Source: Paludibacteraceae bacterium
Lineage (GTDB): Bacteria > Bacteroidota > Bacteroidia > Bacteroidales > Paludibacteraceae
Assembly: GCA_024400125.1 (NCBI GenBank)
Contig: JAKSNG010000006.1
Coordinates: 1 to 63,765 of the forward strand
Reading direction: 5' to 3'
DNA length: 63,765 nt
This document shows positions 8,105 to 17,544 of this stretch, in pieces. The stretch's first letter is position 1; each line of letters begins with the position of its first letter. Position numbers and translations under genes: made by a program. Under the pieces are notes generated by a model. The model saw only the letters and a list, made by a program, of their open reading frames with translations, searched no databases and was not told where the DNA came from.

Positions 8105-9077
8105 TTGTCGCTTCCATATTATCGTTTTAGGACTACTATTGTTAATGACCGCTTGTCATCACTCAGTTGAGGAAGTACAAGTGCATTATGTTCCTTGTGC
8201 AGACATGCCCTCTCCACGCGCAAGCGCTTGCGCATGCACATTAGGTGACAAAGCCTATATCTTTGGAGGAAGAGACTCCGCAGGAAACTACCTAAAAGAT
8301 GTGTGGGAATATAATAGTAAAACCGACTCGTGGACGTCTGTAAGTATCATGCCAGGACTCGGTCGTGTCAATCCAACGGCTGTTGTAGTTGATGGATTAA
8401 TCTATGTGGGAATGGGATTTGTAGGAGGGTCTCCGTATGACGCGGATAATTTCTATACAGATTGGTGGAGATTTGACCCCACTACTAACCAGTGGAAAAT
8501 GTTATCTGACCACATTAGCCAAAATACGAATGCGGCTACCACATATTACGAAAACGACACAATCTATGTGATTTATGGAGGGTGGGGAATGGCTACTCGC
8601 GAACTCTATACTTACACCATCTCTTCTGATAAATGGAAAAAAATACCGTATAGTACAAATCGACCAACCAAGGTGTTCAAAGGAGTGGGAACAACATGTC
8701 AACATCGGCACTTCTTCGGCACAGGATTTACGAATACTGACAACATAAGTAGTTGGTACGAAGTGCACCTTTCGCAAGCTGAATTTACTCAGAAAACACC
8801 CATACCAGGGAAAGGACGTAGTATGGCTGCTGTCACAGCTACGAATGACTACATCTACTTATTTGGAGGAAGATATTTTGCTGGAGACTTAACTGGCGGT
8901 GAAGTTTTTGATACATATATGCGTTACCTTCCTAATAAAGATGTCTGGGAATGGTGTGGACAAATGCCTCAACGCGCAGAAAACTTAATTGCGTTCACTA
9001 TCCAAGGTCATGCTTACTTTGGATTGGGTGAGGATGAAAATGGTAAACTGATAAACAAACTCTATCGCATTGAATAA
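8097..9077 (+). CDS. Kelch-repeat lipoprotein
   Basis: A 326-residue lipoprotein. The N-terminus has a hydrophobic signal followed by a lipobox-like LMTACH, so the cysteine near residue 20 should be lipidated. The rest is made of Kelch-type beta-propeller blades, visible as repeated [42 protein letters not shown] and HAYFGLGED segments. Kelch propellers usually bind proteins or sugars. Its place between lptB and a Wzi-like porin suggests an envelope or surface-glycan task, but the function is unknown. It overlaps both neighbours by 8 bp. Confidence 0.8.
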   Translation: MRSCRFHIIVLGLLLLMTACHHSVEEVQVHYVPCADMPSPRASACACTLGDKAYIFGGRDSAGNYLKDVWEYNSKTDSWTSVSIMPGLGRVNPTAVVVDGLIYVGMGFVGGSPYDADNFYTDWWRFDPTTNQWKMLSDHISQNTNAATTYYENDTIYVIYGGWGMATRELYTYTISSDKWKKIPYSTNRPTKVFKGVGTTCQHRHFFGTGFTNTDNISSWYEVHLSQAEFTQKTPIPGKGRSMAAVTATNDYIYLFGGRYFAGDLTGGEVFDTYMRYLPNKDVWEWCGQMPQRAENLIAFTIQGHAYFGLGEDENGKLINKLYRIE

Positions 9078-10494
9078 ACGATACATCATAGTATTACTTC
9101 TGAGCAGTATAGCGTTTCCCGCTTTTGCGTGGGACTGGTGGCCATTGCCGATGGCTAATCCTGACACGTGTCAAGACTATTTATATGGTGTAGGGGAAAT
9201 CAGTTCCGTCTTCTCTTCGGGAAACACATCTCCATATTTCATCCGCGCAAATCAATACGGAAACATCTCTGCCGAACCGATGAGCGGTAACATCAGTTTA
9301 GGTGTTATTAAACCTGCCACTCGTCCAAACCGTTGGTTTGATTATGACTTTGGATTAGTGTTGACAGGACGCGTACAAGGAAACCCACAACTACATACAG
9401 TATTTGGAACGGGGTATTTCCGTGAGTTTTATGCACATGTGCGGTTGTACATCATAGACATCACAGCAGGAATCCACCCAGTCCATTACGGTGTTGGAGA
9501 TGAGCAACTCAGTTCCGGTAGTTGGATTGTCTCATCCAATGCGCATCCAATTCCACGTATCACAGTTGGCATAGATAATTGGACTGCTTTTCCTGGTCTA
9601 TTTGGATATGCAGAAATCAAAGGTGGAGTGTCTGTCGGTATTCTCAGCGACCATAACCCGTACGTGACACATACGAAATGGCATCATTTATTTGCAGGAC
9701 TGCAATTGGGCGGCAAATTACCCATAAATGTTTCCTATGAACTTCATCATGCTGCACAGTGGGGGGGGTATTCTGCAAAATATGGTGATTTGGAGAACAA
9801 CTTTTCCTCGCTATACAATGTGGTATTAGGACGTTCTGGCGGAACAGCTGCCAATGAATTTCTTAATATGCAAGGAAATCATATCATTGGTCAAACGCTT
9901 TGTTTAACTGCCAAAGGAAAGCAATGGTGTGTTGATGCCTATTGGCAAAGTATCAATGACGATGGACAACTAACGTTTATGGGGTGTACACAAAATAAAA
10001 AAGATGGTTTGTGGGGAATTCACGCTCAGCAAACAGCGTGGCCGTACATCAGCGGTCTCACATACGAATTTATTCACACAACCGATCAATCGGGCACTTT
10101 CCATGACCGTGATGGCATGATTTTTGGTGGCAACGACAACTATTATAACAACATCATCTATCAGCAGGGATGGACTTACCACGGCTTGACTATTGGAATG
10201 TCTTTGCTGACTCCTGATAACAACCGCGTCTGTGCACACTTCGTAGGAATAAAAGGAGATATATTTGGCTTCCAATATCGTGCGCTATACAATCATGTAG
10301 AGAACTATGGCACTTATACCGCTCCTTGTCGTAGTCATAACAATGGTATGTTGGTAGAAGTGTTCAAGCAAGTCCCCAAATGTTGGAATATGGAGTTTGG
10401 ACTATCTTTGGCAGGAGACTGGGGAACACAATATGGAAATCATTTTGGCGCACAAATCACTATTCGTAAAAAAGGACTAATTTTAACGTATTAA
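9070..10494 (+). CDS. Wzi-like capsule assembly / outer-membrane beta-barrel protein
   Basis: The 474-residue protein begins with a signal peptide ([19 protein letters not shown]) and continues with alternating beta-strand sequence. It includes the GNTSPYFIRANQYGNIS block seen in Bacteroidota proteins annotated as capsule assembly Wzi family. Wzi is an outer-membrane barrel that holds capsular polysaccharide at the surface. The start is a TTG (9070-9072), since no ATG or GTG precedes the signal peptide. The preceding stop overlaps it as TTGAATAA, which supports coupled translation. Exact ligand unknown. Confidence 0.75.
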   Translation: MNKRYIIVLLLSSIAFPAFAWDWWPLPMANPDTCQDYLYGVGEISSVFSSGNTSPYFIRANQYGNISAEPMSGNISLGVIKPATRPNRWFDYDFGLVLTGRVQGNPQLHTVFGTGYFREFYAHVRLYIIDITAGIHPVHYGVGDEQLSSGSWIVSSNAHPIPRITVGIDNWTAFPGLFGYAEIKGGVSVGILSDHNPYVTHTKWHHLFAGLQLGGKLPINVSYELHHAAQWGGYSAKYGDLENNFSSLYNVVLGRSGGTAANEFLNMQGNHIIGQTLCLTAKGKQWCVDAYWQSINDDGQLTFMGCTQNKKDGLWGIHAQQTAWPYISGLTYEFIHTTDQSGTFHDRDGMIFGGNDNYYNNIIYQQGWTYHGLTIGMSLLTPDNNRVCAHFVGIKGDIFGFQYRALYNHVENYGTYTAPCRSHNNGMLVEVFKQVPKCWNMEFGLSLAGDWGTQYGNHFGAQITIRKKGLILTY

Positions 10495-10496
10495 AT

Positions 10497-11129
10497 ATGA
10501 ATTTTGTAGAATTAAGTAATCGTATTTTCAATCAAGCGGTGGCAGATTATCATGTCACAGATTATGTGGATGCTCCAATTCACAACCCGTATTCTGTAGG
10601 TACTATTGAGAATGATCTTTATCAGAAGTGTTGGATTGATGTCGTGCAATGGCATTTGGAAGATATCATTCGTGACCCACAAATCGACCCCGTAGAGGCA
10701 TTGGCTTTGAAACGCCGCATTGACGCATCCAATCAAGAACGCACAGATTTAGTAGAGCGCATAGACTCCTATTTTTGGGAGAAGTATCGTCAAGTAACTC
10801 CTTCAAAGGACGCCAAATTAAACACCGAGTCCCCTGCTTGGGCAATGGATCGGCTAAGTATCTTACATGTGAAACTATGGCACATGCAAGAGCAAGTTCA
10901 GCGTACAGATGTGTCTGCTGAACAACACCAGAAATGTGTGGATAAACTATCTGTTCTCAAAGAGCAACTGAGTGACATGACTACTTCGATTTCGCAACTT
11001 TTGGCAGATTACGAGGCAGGAGTACGTGTGATGAAAGTGTATCGTCAAATGAAAATGTACAACGACCCCAGCCTCAACCCTATTTTGTATAATAAAAATA
11101 ACCAATCACCAATCACAAATAACAAATAA
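10497..11129 (+). CDS. DUF4254 domain protein
   Basis: A 210-residue soluble, helix-rich protein of the DUF4254 family, which in Bacteroidota tends to sit beside heptosyltransferase-type GT9 genes, as it does here. Recognisable segments are NPYSVGTIENDLYQKCWIDVVQWHLED (start) and a charged central helix. Catalytic residues are not known. The last residues (NNQSPITNNK) are encoded by a simple CCAATCACCAATCACAAATA-like spacer repeat that continues up to the next gene. The true functional C-terminus may therefore be slightly earlier. Confidence 0.85.
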   Translation: MNFVELSNRIFNQAVADYHVTDYVDAPIHNPYSVGTIENDLYQKCWIDVVQWHLEDIIRDPQIDPVEALALKRRIDASNQERTDLVERIDSYFWEKYRQVTPSKDAKLNTESPAWAMDRLSILHVKLWHMQEQVQRTDVSAEQHQKCVDKLSVLKEQLSDMTTSISQLLADYEAGVRVMKVYRQMKMYNDPSLNPILYNKNNQSPITNNK

Positions 11130-11139
11130 CCAATCCCCA
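11099..11139 (+). repeat. Simple AACCAATC spacer repeat
   Basis: Imperfect repeats of CCAATC/AAATAAC run from the last codons of the DUF4254 gene to the GT9 start. This is one of several short low-complexity spacer repeats in the window. Confidence 0.6.
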
Positions 11140-11142
11140 ATC

Positions 11143-12114
11143 ATGTCTCACTTTCTCGTCATACGGCTATCTGCTTTAGGCGACGTAGCTATGCTGTGCG
11201 CGGTATTGCGAGAAGCGGCTAACGCTTTTCCAGACAACCACTATACGCTTCTAAGTCGCCCGAAGATGCAGTCCATGTTGCAAGACATGCCAGATAATGT
11301 GCATTTCCTTGCGTATGGCGAAAAAATAGATTGGCAAGCTTTTGACGGTGTGATTGACGCCCATAGTGTGTGGCGTAGTTGGCGGATTGATTTACAAGCG
11401 TTATTACATGGCAAACGAATAAAAAAACTCCACAAACCTCGTTTCCGCCGTTGGCTATTGACTAAAGGAAAGTCCGTCTCCGTTCCTTCGATGTTAGACT
11501 GCTATCGTCCCCTGTTCAGCCTCGGGCTTGCCTGCGACTTGCATTGGAACCTCATCGGAACCTCATCGGGACCTCATCGGCACCTCATCGGAACCTCAAG
11601 CTTAGGTAACGCAACCAAAATGCGTATCGGAATAGCCCCCTTCGCTGCTCACAAAGGCAAAGTGTATCCGCTTGATAAAATGGAACAAGTGGTAAAAGCA
11701 TTGAGCGAACAAGGACTTGAAATTGTGCTCTTTGGGGCAGGAAAAACAGAGCAAGAAATCTTAGAAAACTGGGAAAAACAGTACCCCAATATCCGTTCGT
11801 TAGCCAATAAACAAACCTTAGCCGATGACTTACAAGTTATGCGTTCGTTGCAATTTATGATTACAATGGATTCCGGAAATATGCACCTTGCCTCGTTGGT
11901 TGGAACACGCGTCGTTAGTATTTGGGGAGCCACACATCCTGCGATGGGATTCTTGGGGTACGGACAAAGTGAAATAGACTGCATACAGTCCCAACTTTCG
12001 TGCCGTCCTTGTTCTGCGTATGGCAACAAACCTTGCCGATATGGTGATTATCGTTGTTGGGATATTGCGCCAGAAGAGATTATCAATTACGTCATGAATA
12101 CAATATGCAAATAG
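11143..12114 (+). CDS. Glycosyltransferase family 9 (heptosyltransferase-like)
   Basis: The 323-residue protein begins FLVIRLSALGDVAMLCAVLR, the classic N-terminus of GT9 enzymes that add heptose or related sugars to the lipopolysaccharide core. The C-terminal donor-binding half shows MDSGNMHLASLVGTRVVSIWGATHP, and a cysteine cluster SCRPCSAYGNKPC. Between the halves, residues about 134-152 are encoded by an 11-bp tandem repeat (11546-11598). A change of one unit would shift the frame, which makes this a possible phase-variable locus. It sits in a run of cell-surface glycan genes and its stop overlaps the next start by 10 bp. Confidence 0.92.
   Translation: MSHFLVIRLSALGDVAMLCAVLREAANAFPDNHYTLLSRPKMQSMLQDMPDNVHFLAYGEKIDWQAFDGVIDAHSVWRSWRIDLQALLHGKRIKKLHKPRFRRWLLTKGKSVSVPSMLDCYRPLFSLGLACDLHWNLIGTSSGPHRHLIGTSSLGNATKMRIGIAPFAAHKGKVYPLDKMEQVVKALSEQGLEIVLFGAGKTEQEILENWEKQYPNIRSLANKQTLADDLQVMRSLQFMITMDSGNMHLASLVGTRVVSIWGATHPAMGFLGYGQSEIDCIQSQLSCRPCSAYGNKPCRYGDYRCWDIAPEEIINYVMNTICK
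11546..11598 (+). repeat. 11-bp tandem repeat inside the GT9 gene
   Basis: Units GGAACCTCATC, GGAACCTCATC, GGGACCTCATC and GGCACCTCATC are followed by a partial fifth GGAACCTCA. Because 11 is not a multiple of 3, gain or loss of one unit would truncate the enzyme. With three units the reading phase repeats, giving NLIGTSSGPHR then HLIGTSS. Confidence 0.85.
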
Positions 12115-13643
12115 TAATAAATCCAAAATATGAGTCTTTGCGTCCTTGGATAGAGCAATTGCCCAATACCTTTGCTCATTCAGGAGAGGTTATCTATGAC
12201 GCGCGTAATCAGATTCGTGTTATAAAAGGTGCAGACGGCATTTTGTACAACGTGAAACGTTATCATCAACCGCGTTTCCTCAATCGAATAATCTACACCC
12301 TTTTCCGCGCACCTAAAGCACAACGTGCCTATGACAATGCTTGTCGATTATTGTCTTTGGGTATTGACACACCAACACCAATCGCATATATTCTAACAGG
12401 GAACTTGCTGAAGGACTCTTATTTAGTTACAATACATAGTTCTCTGTCTCGTACTTTTTACGACTTTAGAGACGGAAATATTGAAGGGAAACAGACACTC
12501 ATAGAAGCTTTTGCTCATTTTTCAGCCTCTTTACATCGTGCAGGAGTATTACATTTAGATTATTCACCAGGAAATATCTTATATGATATGGTGGATAATC
12601 AATGGAAATTCCAATTAGTGGATATCAACCGCATGCGCTTTGGATATGTCAAACCTAAACAAGGTTGTGAAAATCTATGCCGTTTGTGGGGAAAACATGA
12701 TTTCTTCGAGACGTTGTCACCTATCTATGCGCAAGATCGTGGTATTTCGCAAGAACAATGTCTGCGATGGATAGAGCATGCAAGAGCTCGTTTTTGGAAA
12801 CACCATGCTCACGAACATTTTGTGACAGATGACACTTTTACTGTGGGGGTTGTTATTTCCACATACAATAATCCTCAGTGGTTAGAGAAAGTGCTATGGG
12901 GATTGCAGTGTCAAACGCATCTCGCGAATGAAATCATTATTGCTGATGATGGTAGCGATGAACGAACAAAGCAGATGTTACAATGTTACCAATCAGTTCT
13001 GCCAATTAAGCATGTGTGGCACCCTGATAATGGCTTCCGTAAGACGACCATTCTTAATCAAGCTATTGCAGCTGCAACTACCGATTATTTGATTTTCATG
13101 GATCAAGACCTTATTCCTCGTCGAGATTTTATTAGTCAACATTATCGTCATGCTCGTGTAAATAGATTCATTTCGGGTGGGGCTATTAAACTCCCACAAA
13201 CAACGAGTAATGCTTGTACAAAAGAGGAAGTTGTCTCACAACGAGTTTTCCAGATTTCATGGCTTATGCAACATGGAATGTCATGCTCATGGAAATTATC
13301 TAAGTTGTGTCCTATTCCATGGATCTGCTGGATTTTGAATAAACTAACCCCAACTAAAGCCACATGGAATGGCGGAAATGCATCCACATGGAGACAATAC
13401 CTGCTGCAAGTTAATGGCTTCGATTCACGAATGCGCTATGGCGCTGAAGACAGAGAATTAGGAGAACGACTGCGGCATATCGGCGTTCGTGGCTACCAAC
13501 TACGATACAACATCCCGTTGTTACACTTATGGCATACACGCCCGTATGTCAATAATGTTGATTGGAAAATGAATCGACAAATATGGAATGAAACAATAAA
13601 ACATAAACTAACTCGTACATCTTATGGCATACAACAATCCTAA
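12105..13643 (+). CDS. Lipopolysaccharide kinase-like / GT2 glycosyltransferase fusion
   Basis: A two-domain protein of 512 residues. The start is placed at the ATG at 12105, because an upstream reading would add 17 residues that lie inside the GT9 gene. Residues about 1-235 resemble WaaP/InaA-type lipopolysaccharide kinases: catalytic loop LHLDYSPGNILYD and metal segment QLVDINRMRFG in place of DFG. Residues about 240-510 are a family 2 glycosyltransferase with VGVVISTYNNPQWLEKVLWG, ADDGSD, FMDQDLIP (DxD-like) and a GAEDRELGERL block. A single enzyme may thus phosphorylate and glycosylate the same core. It overlaps the next gene by 20 bp. Confidence 0.82.
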   Translation: MQIVINPKYESLRPWIEQLPNTFAHSGEVIYDARNQIRVIKGADGILYNVKRYHQPRFLNRIIYTLFRAPKAQRAYDNACRLLSLGIDTPTPIAYILTGNLLKDSYLVTIHSSLSRTFYDFRDGNIEGKQTLIEAFAHFSASLHRAGVLHLDYSPGNILYDMVDNQWKFQLVDINRMRFGYVKPKQGCENLCRLWGKHDFFETLSPIYAQDRGISQEQCLRWIEHARARFWKHHAHEHFVTDDTFTVGVVISTYNNPQWLEKVLWGLQCQTHLANEIIIADDGSDERTKQMLQCYQSVLPIKHVWHPDNGFRKTTILNQAIAAATTDYLIFMDQDLIPRRDFISQHYRHARVNRFISGGAIKLPQTTSNACTKEEVVSQRVFQISWLMQHGMSCSWKLSKLCPIPWICWILNKLTPTKATWNGGNASTWRQYLLQVNGFDSRMRYGAEDRELGERLRHIGVRGYQLRYNIPLLHLWHTRPYVNNVDWKMNRQIWNETIKHKLTRTSYGIQQS

Positions 13644-14634
13644 TCAATTACCACTATTAACCGTTATCATCCCTGCTTATAACGTAGCAGACTATGTAGT
13701 TAAATGTGTGCATTCTGTTATGGCACAAACCTACACGAATTTAGAAATCCTTCTTGTTGATGATGGCTCAACTGACCAAACAGGAGTTTTATGTGATCAA
13801 TTAGCACAAGAAGATGCTCGAATTCAAGTTTTCCATACCGAAAATCACGGTCTAAGCGCTGCTCGTAATGAGGGTTTAGACCATGCACATGGCGTCTTAG
13901 TGGGCTTTGTGGATAGTGACGACTGGATTGAATCGGATATGTATGAATTCTTGTACCAGCAACTCGTTAAGTACGATGCCGATGTCAGTGTGTGTGCTCA
14001 CTATATAGATAAAGGTAACAAGATTCGCTGCAAACGTCAGGTGAATCATCCAATTGTCTGTGATAAGGACAAGACAATGGACATGCTTATGACGGATAAA
14101 ATCTTGCATAACTATGCATGGGACAAACTCTATAAATTGTCTTTGTTTGAAGGATTACGTTATCCTGAAAAAGTGTTGTACGAAGACATCGCTTTCACAT
14201 ATAAGATATTTAATCGTTGTTCTAAAGTGGTTATTTATGCTTTGCCTAAATATCATTATACGGTTCGTCCGGGTAGCATCGTTTCTGCGCGTTATACTGT
14301 ACAACGTAACTATTCCTATTTCTGTGCAGAGGAACAATTAATGACTTTTATGGTAGAAAACGGCTATCAGGACGGTGCACGCCATTTAGTTCGTCGTGGC
14401 ATTCATACGTTGAAACGCCTCATCCTGTCCAATGCTACGGACGAGATGTTGCAAGATATCTTGAAAAGGCTACAACCGTATCATTACATAGGAATACGCC
14501 AAATAGGTGTGGCTAACACATGGAGACGGTATATGATGGAGAATCACTTAGATTGTTATAAGAAACTCTACAAATGGTCAAAACGGATGCTTCGCGTCAA
14601 TACCAATAGTGATAGCAAGAATAAACAAGGCTGA
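13624..14634 (+). CDS. Glycosyltransferase family 2
   Basis: A 336-residue GT-A fold transferase. Visible elements are LLTVIIPAYNVADYVVKCVHSV at the start, VDDGSTD (about 42-48), HGLSAARNEGLDHAHG, the DxD motif in GFVDSDDWIE (about 98), and ALPKYHYTVRPGSIV in the second half. The acceptor-side C-terminus is basic and may lie on the membrane. It is the last gene of the plus-strand glycan run and its final 67 bp overlap the end of the convergent O-antigen ligase gene. Sugar donor and acceptor cannot be read from sequence. Confidence 0.9.
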   Translation: MAYNNPNQLPLLTVIIPAYNVADYVVKCVHSVMAQTYTNLEILLVDDGSTDQTGVLCDQLAQEDARIQVFHTENHGLSAARNEGLDHAHGVLVGFVDSDDWIESDMYEFLYQQLVKYDADVSVCAHYIDKGNKIRCKRQVNHPIVCDKDKTMDMLMTDKILHNYAWDKLYKLSLFEGLRYPEKVLYEDIAFTYKIFNRCSKVVIYALPKYHYTVRPGSIVSARYTVQRNYSYFCAEEQLMTFMVENGYQDGARHLVRRGIHTLKRLILSNATDEMLQDILKRLQPYHYIGIRQIGVANTWRRYMMENHLDCYKKLYKWSKRMLRVNTNSDSKNKQG

Positions 14635-15803
14635 ATACTCGAGCCCATCTTCTCAAACATCGCTTGACTGAGGAATATCAATATAAGCATCCATATCTCT
14701 AAAGGACACTTCTTGATGAGCAAGAGAGGAGACGTGCACGCGAAGAGAAGAACGATTAACCCGACTATACCGAAGGCAGTCGTTTGTTCCAAAAATGCGT
14801 TATGAGGATGGATGTCGTCAATCTTATCTTCTCCATATTCTTTAATATAGTAAGATAAATAAGCGGCTTGCACATCTTTGTCGTTAACACAATGCTGCAC
14901 GAATATTTCATGCCCTGTTCGTGAACCATATCCCAAGATAGGGCGTTCTTTAATTAAATCCATAGAGACATTCCATATTGCAATACGCGGATTGTGTTGC
15001 AAAGATGTTTTGCGATGTTGCACCATTCCAATCAAGCAAACAGCTGCTGCCACTACAATGAGTGGCACTATTAATGCCATCCATTTGCGACAGAACGGAC
15101 GGAGAAAATAAATAATCATGATAGTTACCATCAAGAGCATAGTGAAAAAACCTACGCGTCCATCTGTCAACCACAAACACGGAATGACAGCAAGCATTTC
15201 GCTTCCGATTAAGTATTTTAACCACTTATGTGCATTCGATTTTAATACGGAAAATCCGAACACTAATGCGGTGTTTACGTAGATGGCGTATGCCATGTGG
15301 GAATTTATATGAATATCACGATATGCGTTGAAAACATTAGTCGATAAATGGATATTGTCAAACAAATGTGTGGTATCGATATGCACTAATGCCCATATAT
15401 CAAATATAATCGTAGTGGAAAGCATAACTACTGCTAACCACTCCTTTTTTAGCGTTTTTCCCCATCCAATTAAACCAATGAATCCAATTAGTATAAAGGA
15501 CAAGAACACTTCCATGTCATGTCCAATGCGATGAGACGTTTCAATACCTAAAACCCACCATAAAGGTATCAATAGAAAAACGGATATCATACTTATCCAA
15601 ATCCATTTGTCTGTACTCCATTTCCATTGTTTCCAATATGCGTGAACAACTATATCTGCGATAAGTCCTACGTATGCGACAATCATTGCGATACGTTGAA
15701 ACATCGAAAAAGAATGAATCATTGATGCCGCCATAGCTAATATACCTACGACGGGAAGATATGTGATAAAAATGTCTAATTTGTGTTGTAATGATTCTTT
15801 CAT
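14568..15803 (-). CDS. O-antigen ligase family membrane protein
   Basis: A polytopic protein of about 411 residues with roughly ten to twelve hydrophobic segments. A large periplasmic loop contains NPRIAIWNVSMDLIKERPILGYGSRTG and HPHNAFLEQTTAFG, the hallmark of the WaaL/RfaL O-antigen ligase superfamily. These enzymes join finished polysaccharide to the lipid A core in the periplasm. The start is placed at 15803, where ATGA overlaps the stop of the upstream acyltransferase. An ATG at 15821 would add six residues. It is the last gene of the grpE-headed run. Confidence 0.82.
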   Translation of the reverse strand: MKESLQHKLDIFITYLPVVGILAMAASMIHSFSMFQRIAMIVAYVGLIADIVVHAYWKQWKWSTDKWIWISMISVFLLIPLWWVLGIETSHRIGHDMEVFLSFILIGFIGLIGWGKTLKKEWLAVVMLSTTIIFDIWALVHIDTTHLFDNIHLSTNVFNAYRDIHINSHMAYAIYVNTALVFGFSVLKSNAHKWLKYLIGSEMLAVIPCLWLTDGRVGFFTMLLMVTIMIIYFLRPFCRKWMALIVPLIVVAAAVCLIGMVQHRKTSLQHNPRIAIWNVSMDLIKERPILGYGSRTGHEIFVQHCVNDKDVQAAYLSYYIKEYGEDKIDDIHPHNAFLEQTTAFGIVGLIVLLFACTSPLLLIKKCPLEIWMLILIFLSQAMFEKMGSSIQPCLFLLSLLVLTRSIRFDHL

Positions 15804-16672
15804 GAGCGTGACCATTTCCAACGATTATGTGTCCATAACCACTGTTCGGGTTGTTCTAATATGTTTTGTTCTAATAGACGAGCAAATGTTTCTGTAATCT
15901 CATTAGGTGCAGTCTGCTGCGGCGTGTCCGTGATTAGTTTGACAGTGGCTACATAATGACCGCGAGACGGACAACTAATATGAACATACGTCACCGCATA
16001 ATCAAAGCGTTTGGATAAAACTTCACCTCCTTGTAAAAATGCTGTCTCATGGTTGAGAAAGTTGGTCCAATAGTGTGCATTTTTAGGAGAGGGCTTTTGG
16101 TCTGCCACTAATCCTAACGTGAATTGCTCGCTATTCTGTTTCATAGTCACCAACTCTCTTAATAGTTTGTTCTTCTCGATATTGCTACCTTCACCGCTAC
16201 GTTTTTCACGAATCGCTAATATCGCACGATCAACCCTTGGATTCTTCTGTTGCCGATACACATTGTATTGATGAATGGCGGAGTTAGAGTAACGATGTTG
16301 AATATCAGGAGTCCATTCCCAGTTACCTAAGTGACCTAACATGAAGAATACGCCTTTTTTTTGTTCTACCCAATGTTCAATTTCTTCTAAATTGGTATAT
16401 TCGATGTGCGCAGCCATCTCTTTATCAGAAGCACGATAACTCCAGATGCTCTCTTGCATAACATCAACTAAGTGATGATAGAACTTCTTTTGTATAACAC
16501 ATAATTCAGCATGAGACTTGTCCGGAAAACTGGTAGTGAGATTTTGCCAAACTAATTGTCGACGATACCGAACCACATAAAAGAGGATAGGGTAGATTAG
16601 CACATCACCTAACCAATACAACGCGCGAAGCGGCAATAGACTGAAAATAGTGATAGTTAGCAGAATAATCAT
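15800..16672 (-). CDS. LpxL/HtrB-type lipid A acyltransferase
   Basis: The 290-residue protein has an N-terminal hydrophobic anchor and the catalytic HxxxxE motif in FFMLGHLGNWEW (about 99-110). A later ADQKPSPKNAHYWTNFLNHETAF block matches the second conserved region of lysophospholipid/lauroyl acyltransferases. In the lipid A pathway these add secondary acyl chains at the inner-membrane face. Its start overlaps the upstream gene by 4 bp and its end overlaps the O-antigen ligase start, consistent with one transcript for lipopolysaccharide maturation. Confidence 0.9.
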   Translation of the reverse strand: MIILLTITIFSLLPLRALYWLGDVLIYPILFYVVRYRRQLVWQNLTTSFPDKSHAELCVIQKKFYHHLVDVMQESIWSYRASDKEMAAHIEYTNLEEIEHWVEQKKGVFFMLGHLGNWEWTPDIQHRYSNSAIHQYNVYRQQKNPRVDRAILAIREKRSGEGSNIEKNKLLRELVTMKQNSEQFTLGLVADQKPSPKNAHYWTNFLNHETAFLQGGEVLSKRFDYAVTYVHISCPSRGHYVATVKLITDTPQQTAPNEITETFARLLEQNILEQPEQWLWTHNRWKWSRS

Positions 16673-17544
16673 GGATTTACCTCCTTTTTCTTGAGTATGT
16701 CAAAATGGCAGGCTAAGCCCACACGTACTTGATGGTATGGATAATCCCGTATTCCATATTGGTATTGCACAAAGGGCTCAAATCGTTGTATGTGTCCACT
16801 TAGTTTTACTTGAATAGTCATAGGACGGTCACCATAATACTCCCAACCTGAATAACCGCTCCAAGAGGCGTGTGCGGACACGTATTCACTGGCAATCAAA
16901 AGTTGGACACCATAGTAGAACGCATCGTTTTGACGTCCGTTATCCGTTTGCCAACATAGAAAACCTATATCTCCTGCCAACCGCAACTCAACAGCATGCG
17001 ACATTGATAAACCGCTAACTCCATCTCGATGGATATATAAACTTTTACCTGCCGATAAATCAATCCAATAACCAGGACTATCAAAATGCCGTGCTCGCTC
17101 AAATTGACCTCCGCTTGCTGTCTTGAGTGCTACGCGAAAAGCTATGTCTGGTGTGAATCGACGCGCTTTTAGCACATGAATATCTGTGCTCACATAGACA
17201 TCACCTGCACCATGTCCTTGATATTTCGGTGTACGATACCACTCCATAATAGGCATCCAAACGGTTAAATTGACACGCGGCGTCCATAATGGTACAAACA
17301 CGCGTGCGAATATATCTGCTGTTCGGTCTCCTTGAAAACCAAAATAGCCATCTCCAGCTACTTCGATACGTAGTTTCTCTTGTGTGCGCCCATCTAACAT
17401 GTTTGGCACAGGAAACGCATTAGGACCAAAAAATGCTGGTGAAATACCGGTCACTCCTCGTTGCGAATTGACTAATGCAACCTCTGACTGAACATTAACT
17501 GACCAGACAAGAAGGAGAATGATATAGAGAAACCGTTTATGCAT
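16669..17544 (-). CDS. Outer-membrane beta-barrel protein, unknown function
   Basis: The family is not recognised. The 291-residue protein has a signal peptide (KRFLYIILLLVWSVNVQS) and then strongly alternating, aromatic-rich strands (for example VNLTVWMPIMEWYRTP, FVQYQYGIRDYPYHQVRVGLACHF) as in small outer-membrane barrels. It ends with an amphipathic strand ACHFDILKK. It is translationally coupled to the acyltransferase downstream and to another barrel protein upstream. Both barrels may serve lipopolysaccharide or surface-polymer handling. That is inference from position alone. Confidence 0.65.
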   Translation of the reverse strand: MHKRFLYIILLLVWSVNVQSEVALVNSQRGVTGISPAFFGPNAFPVPNMLDGRTQEKLRIEVAGDGYFGFQGDRTADIFARVFVPLWTPRVNLTVWMPIMEWYRTPKYQGHGAGDVYVSTDIHVLKARRFTPDIAFRVALKTASGGQFERARHFDSPGYWIDLSAGKSLYIHRDGVSGLSMSHAVELRLAGDIGFLCWQTDNGRQNDAFYYGVQLLIASEYVSAHASWSGYSGWEYYGDRPMTIQVKLSGHIQRFEPFVQYQYGIRDYPYHQVRVGLACHFDILKKKEVNP

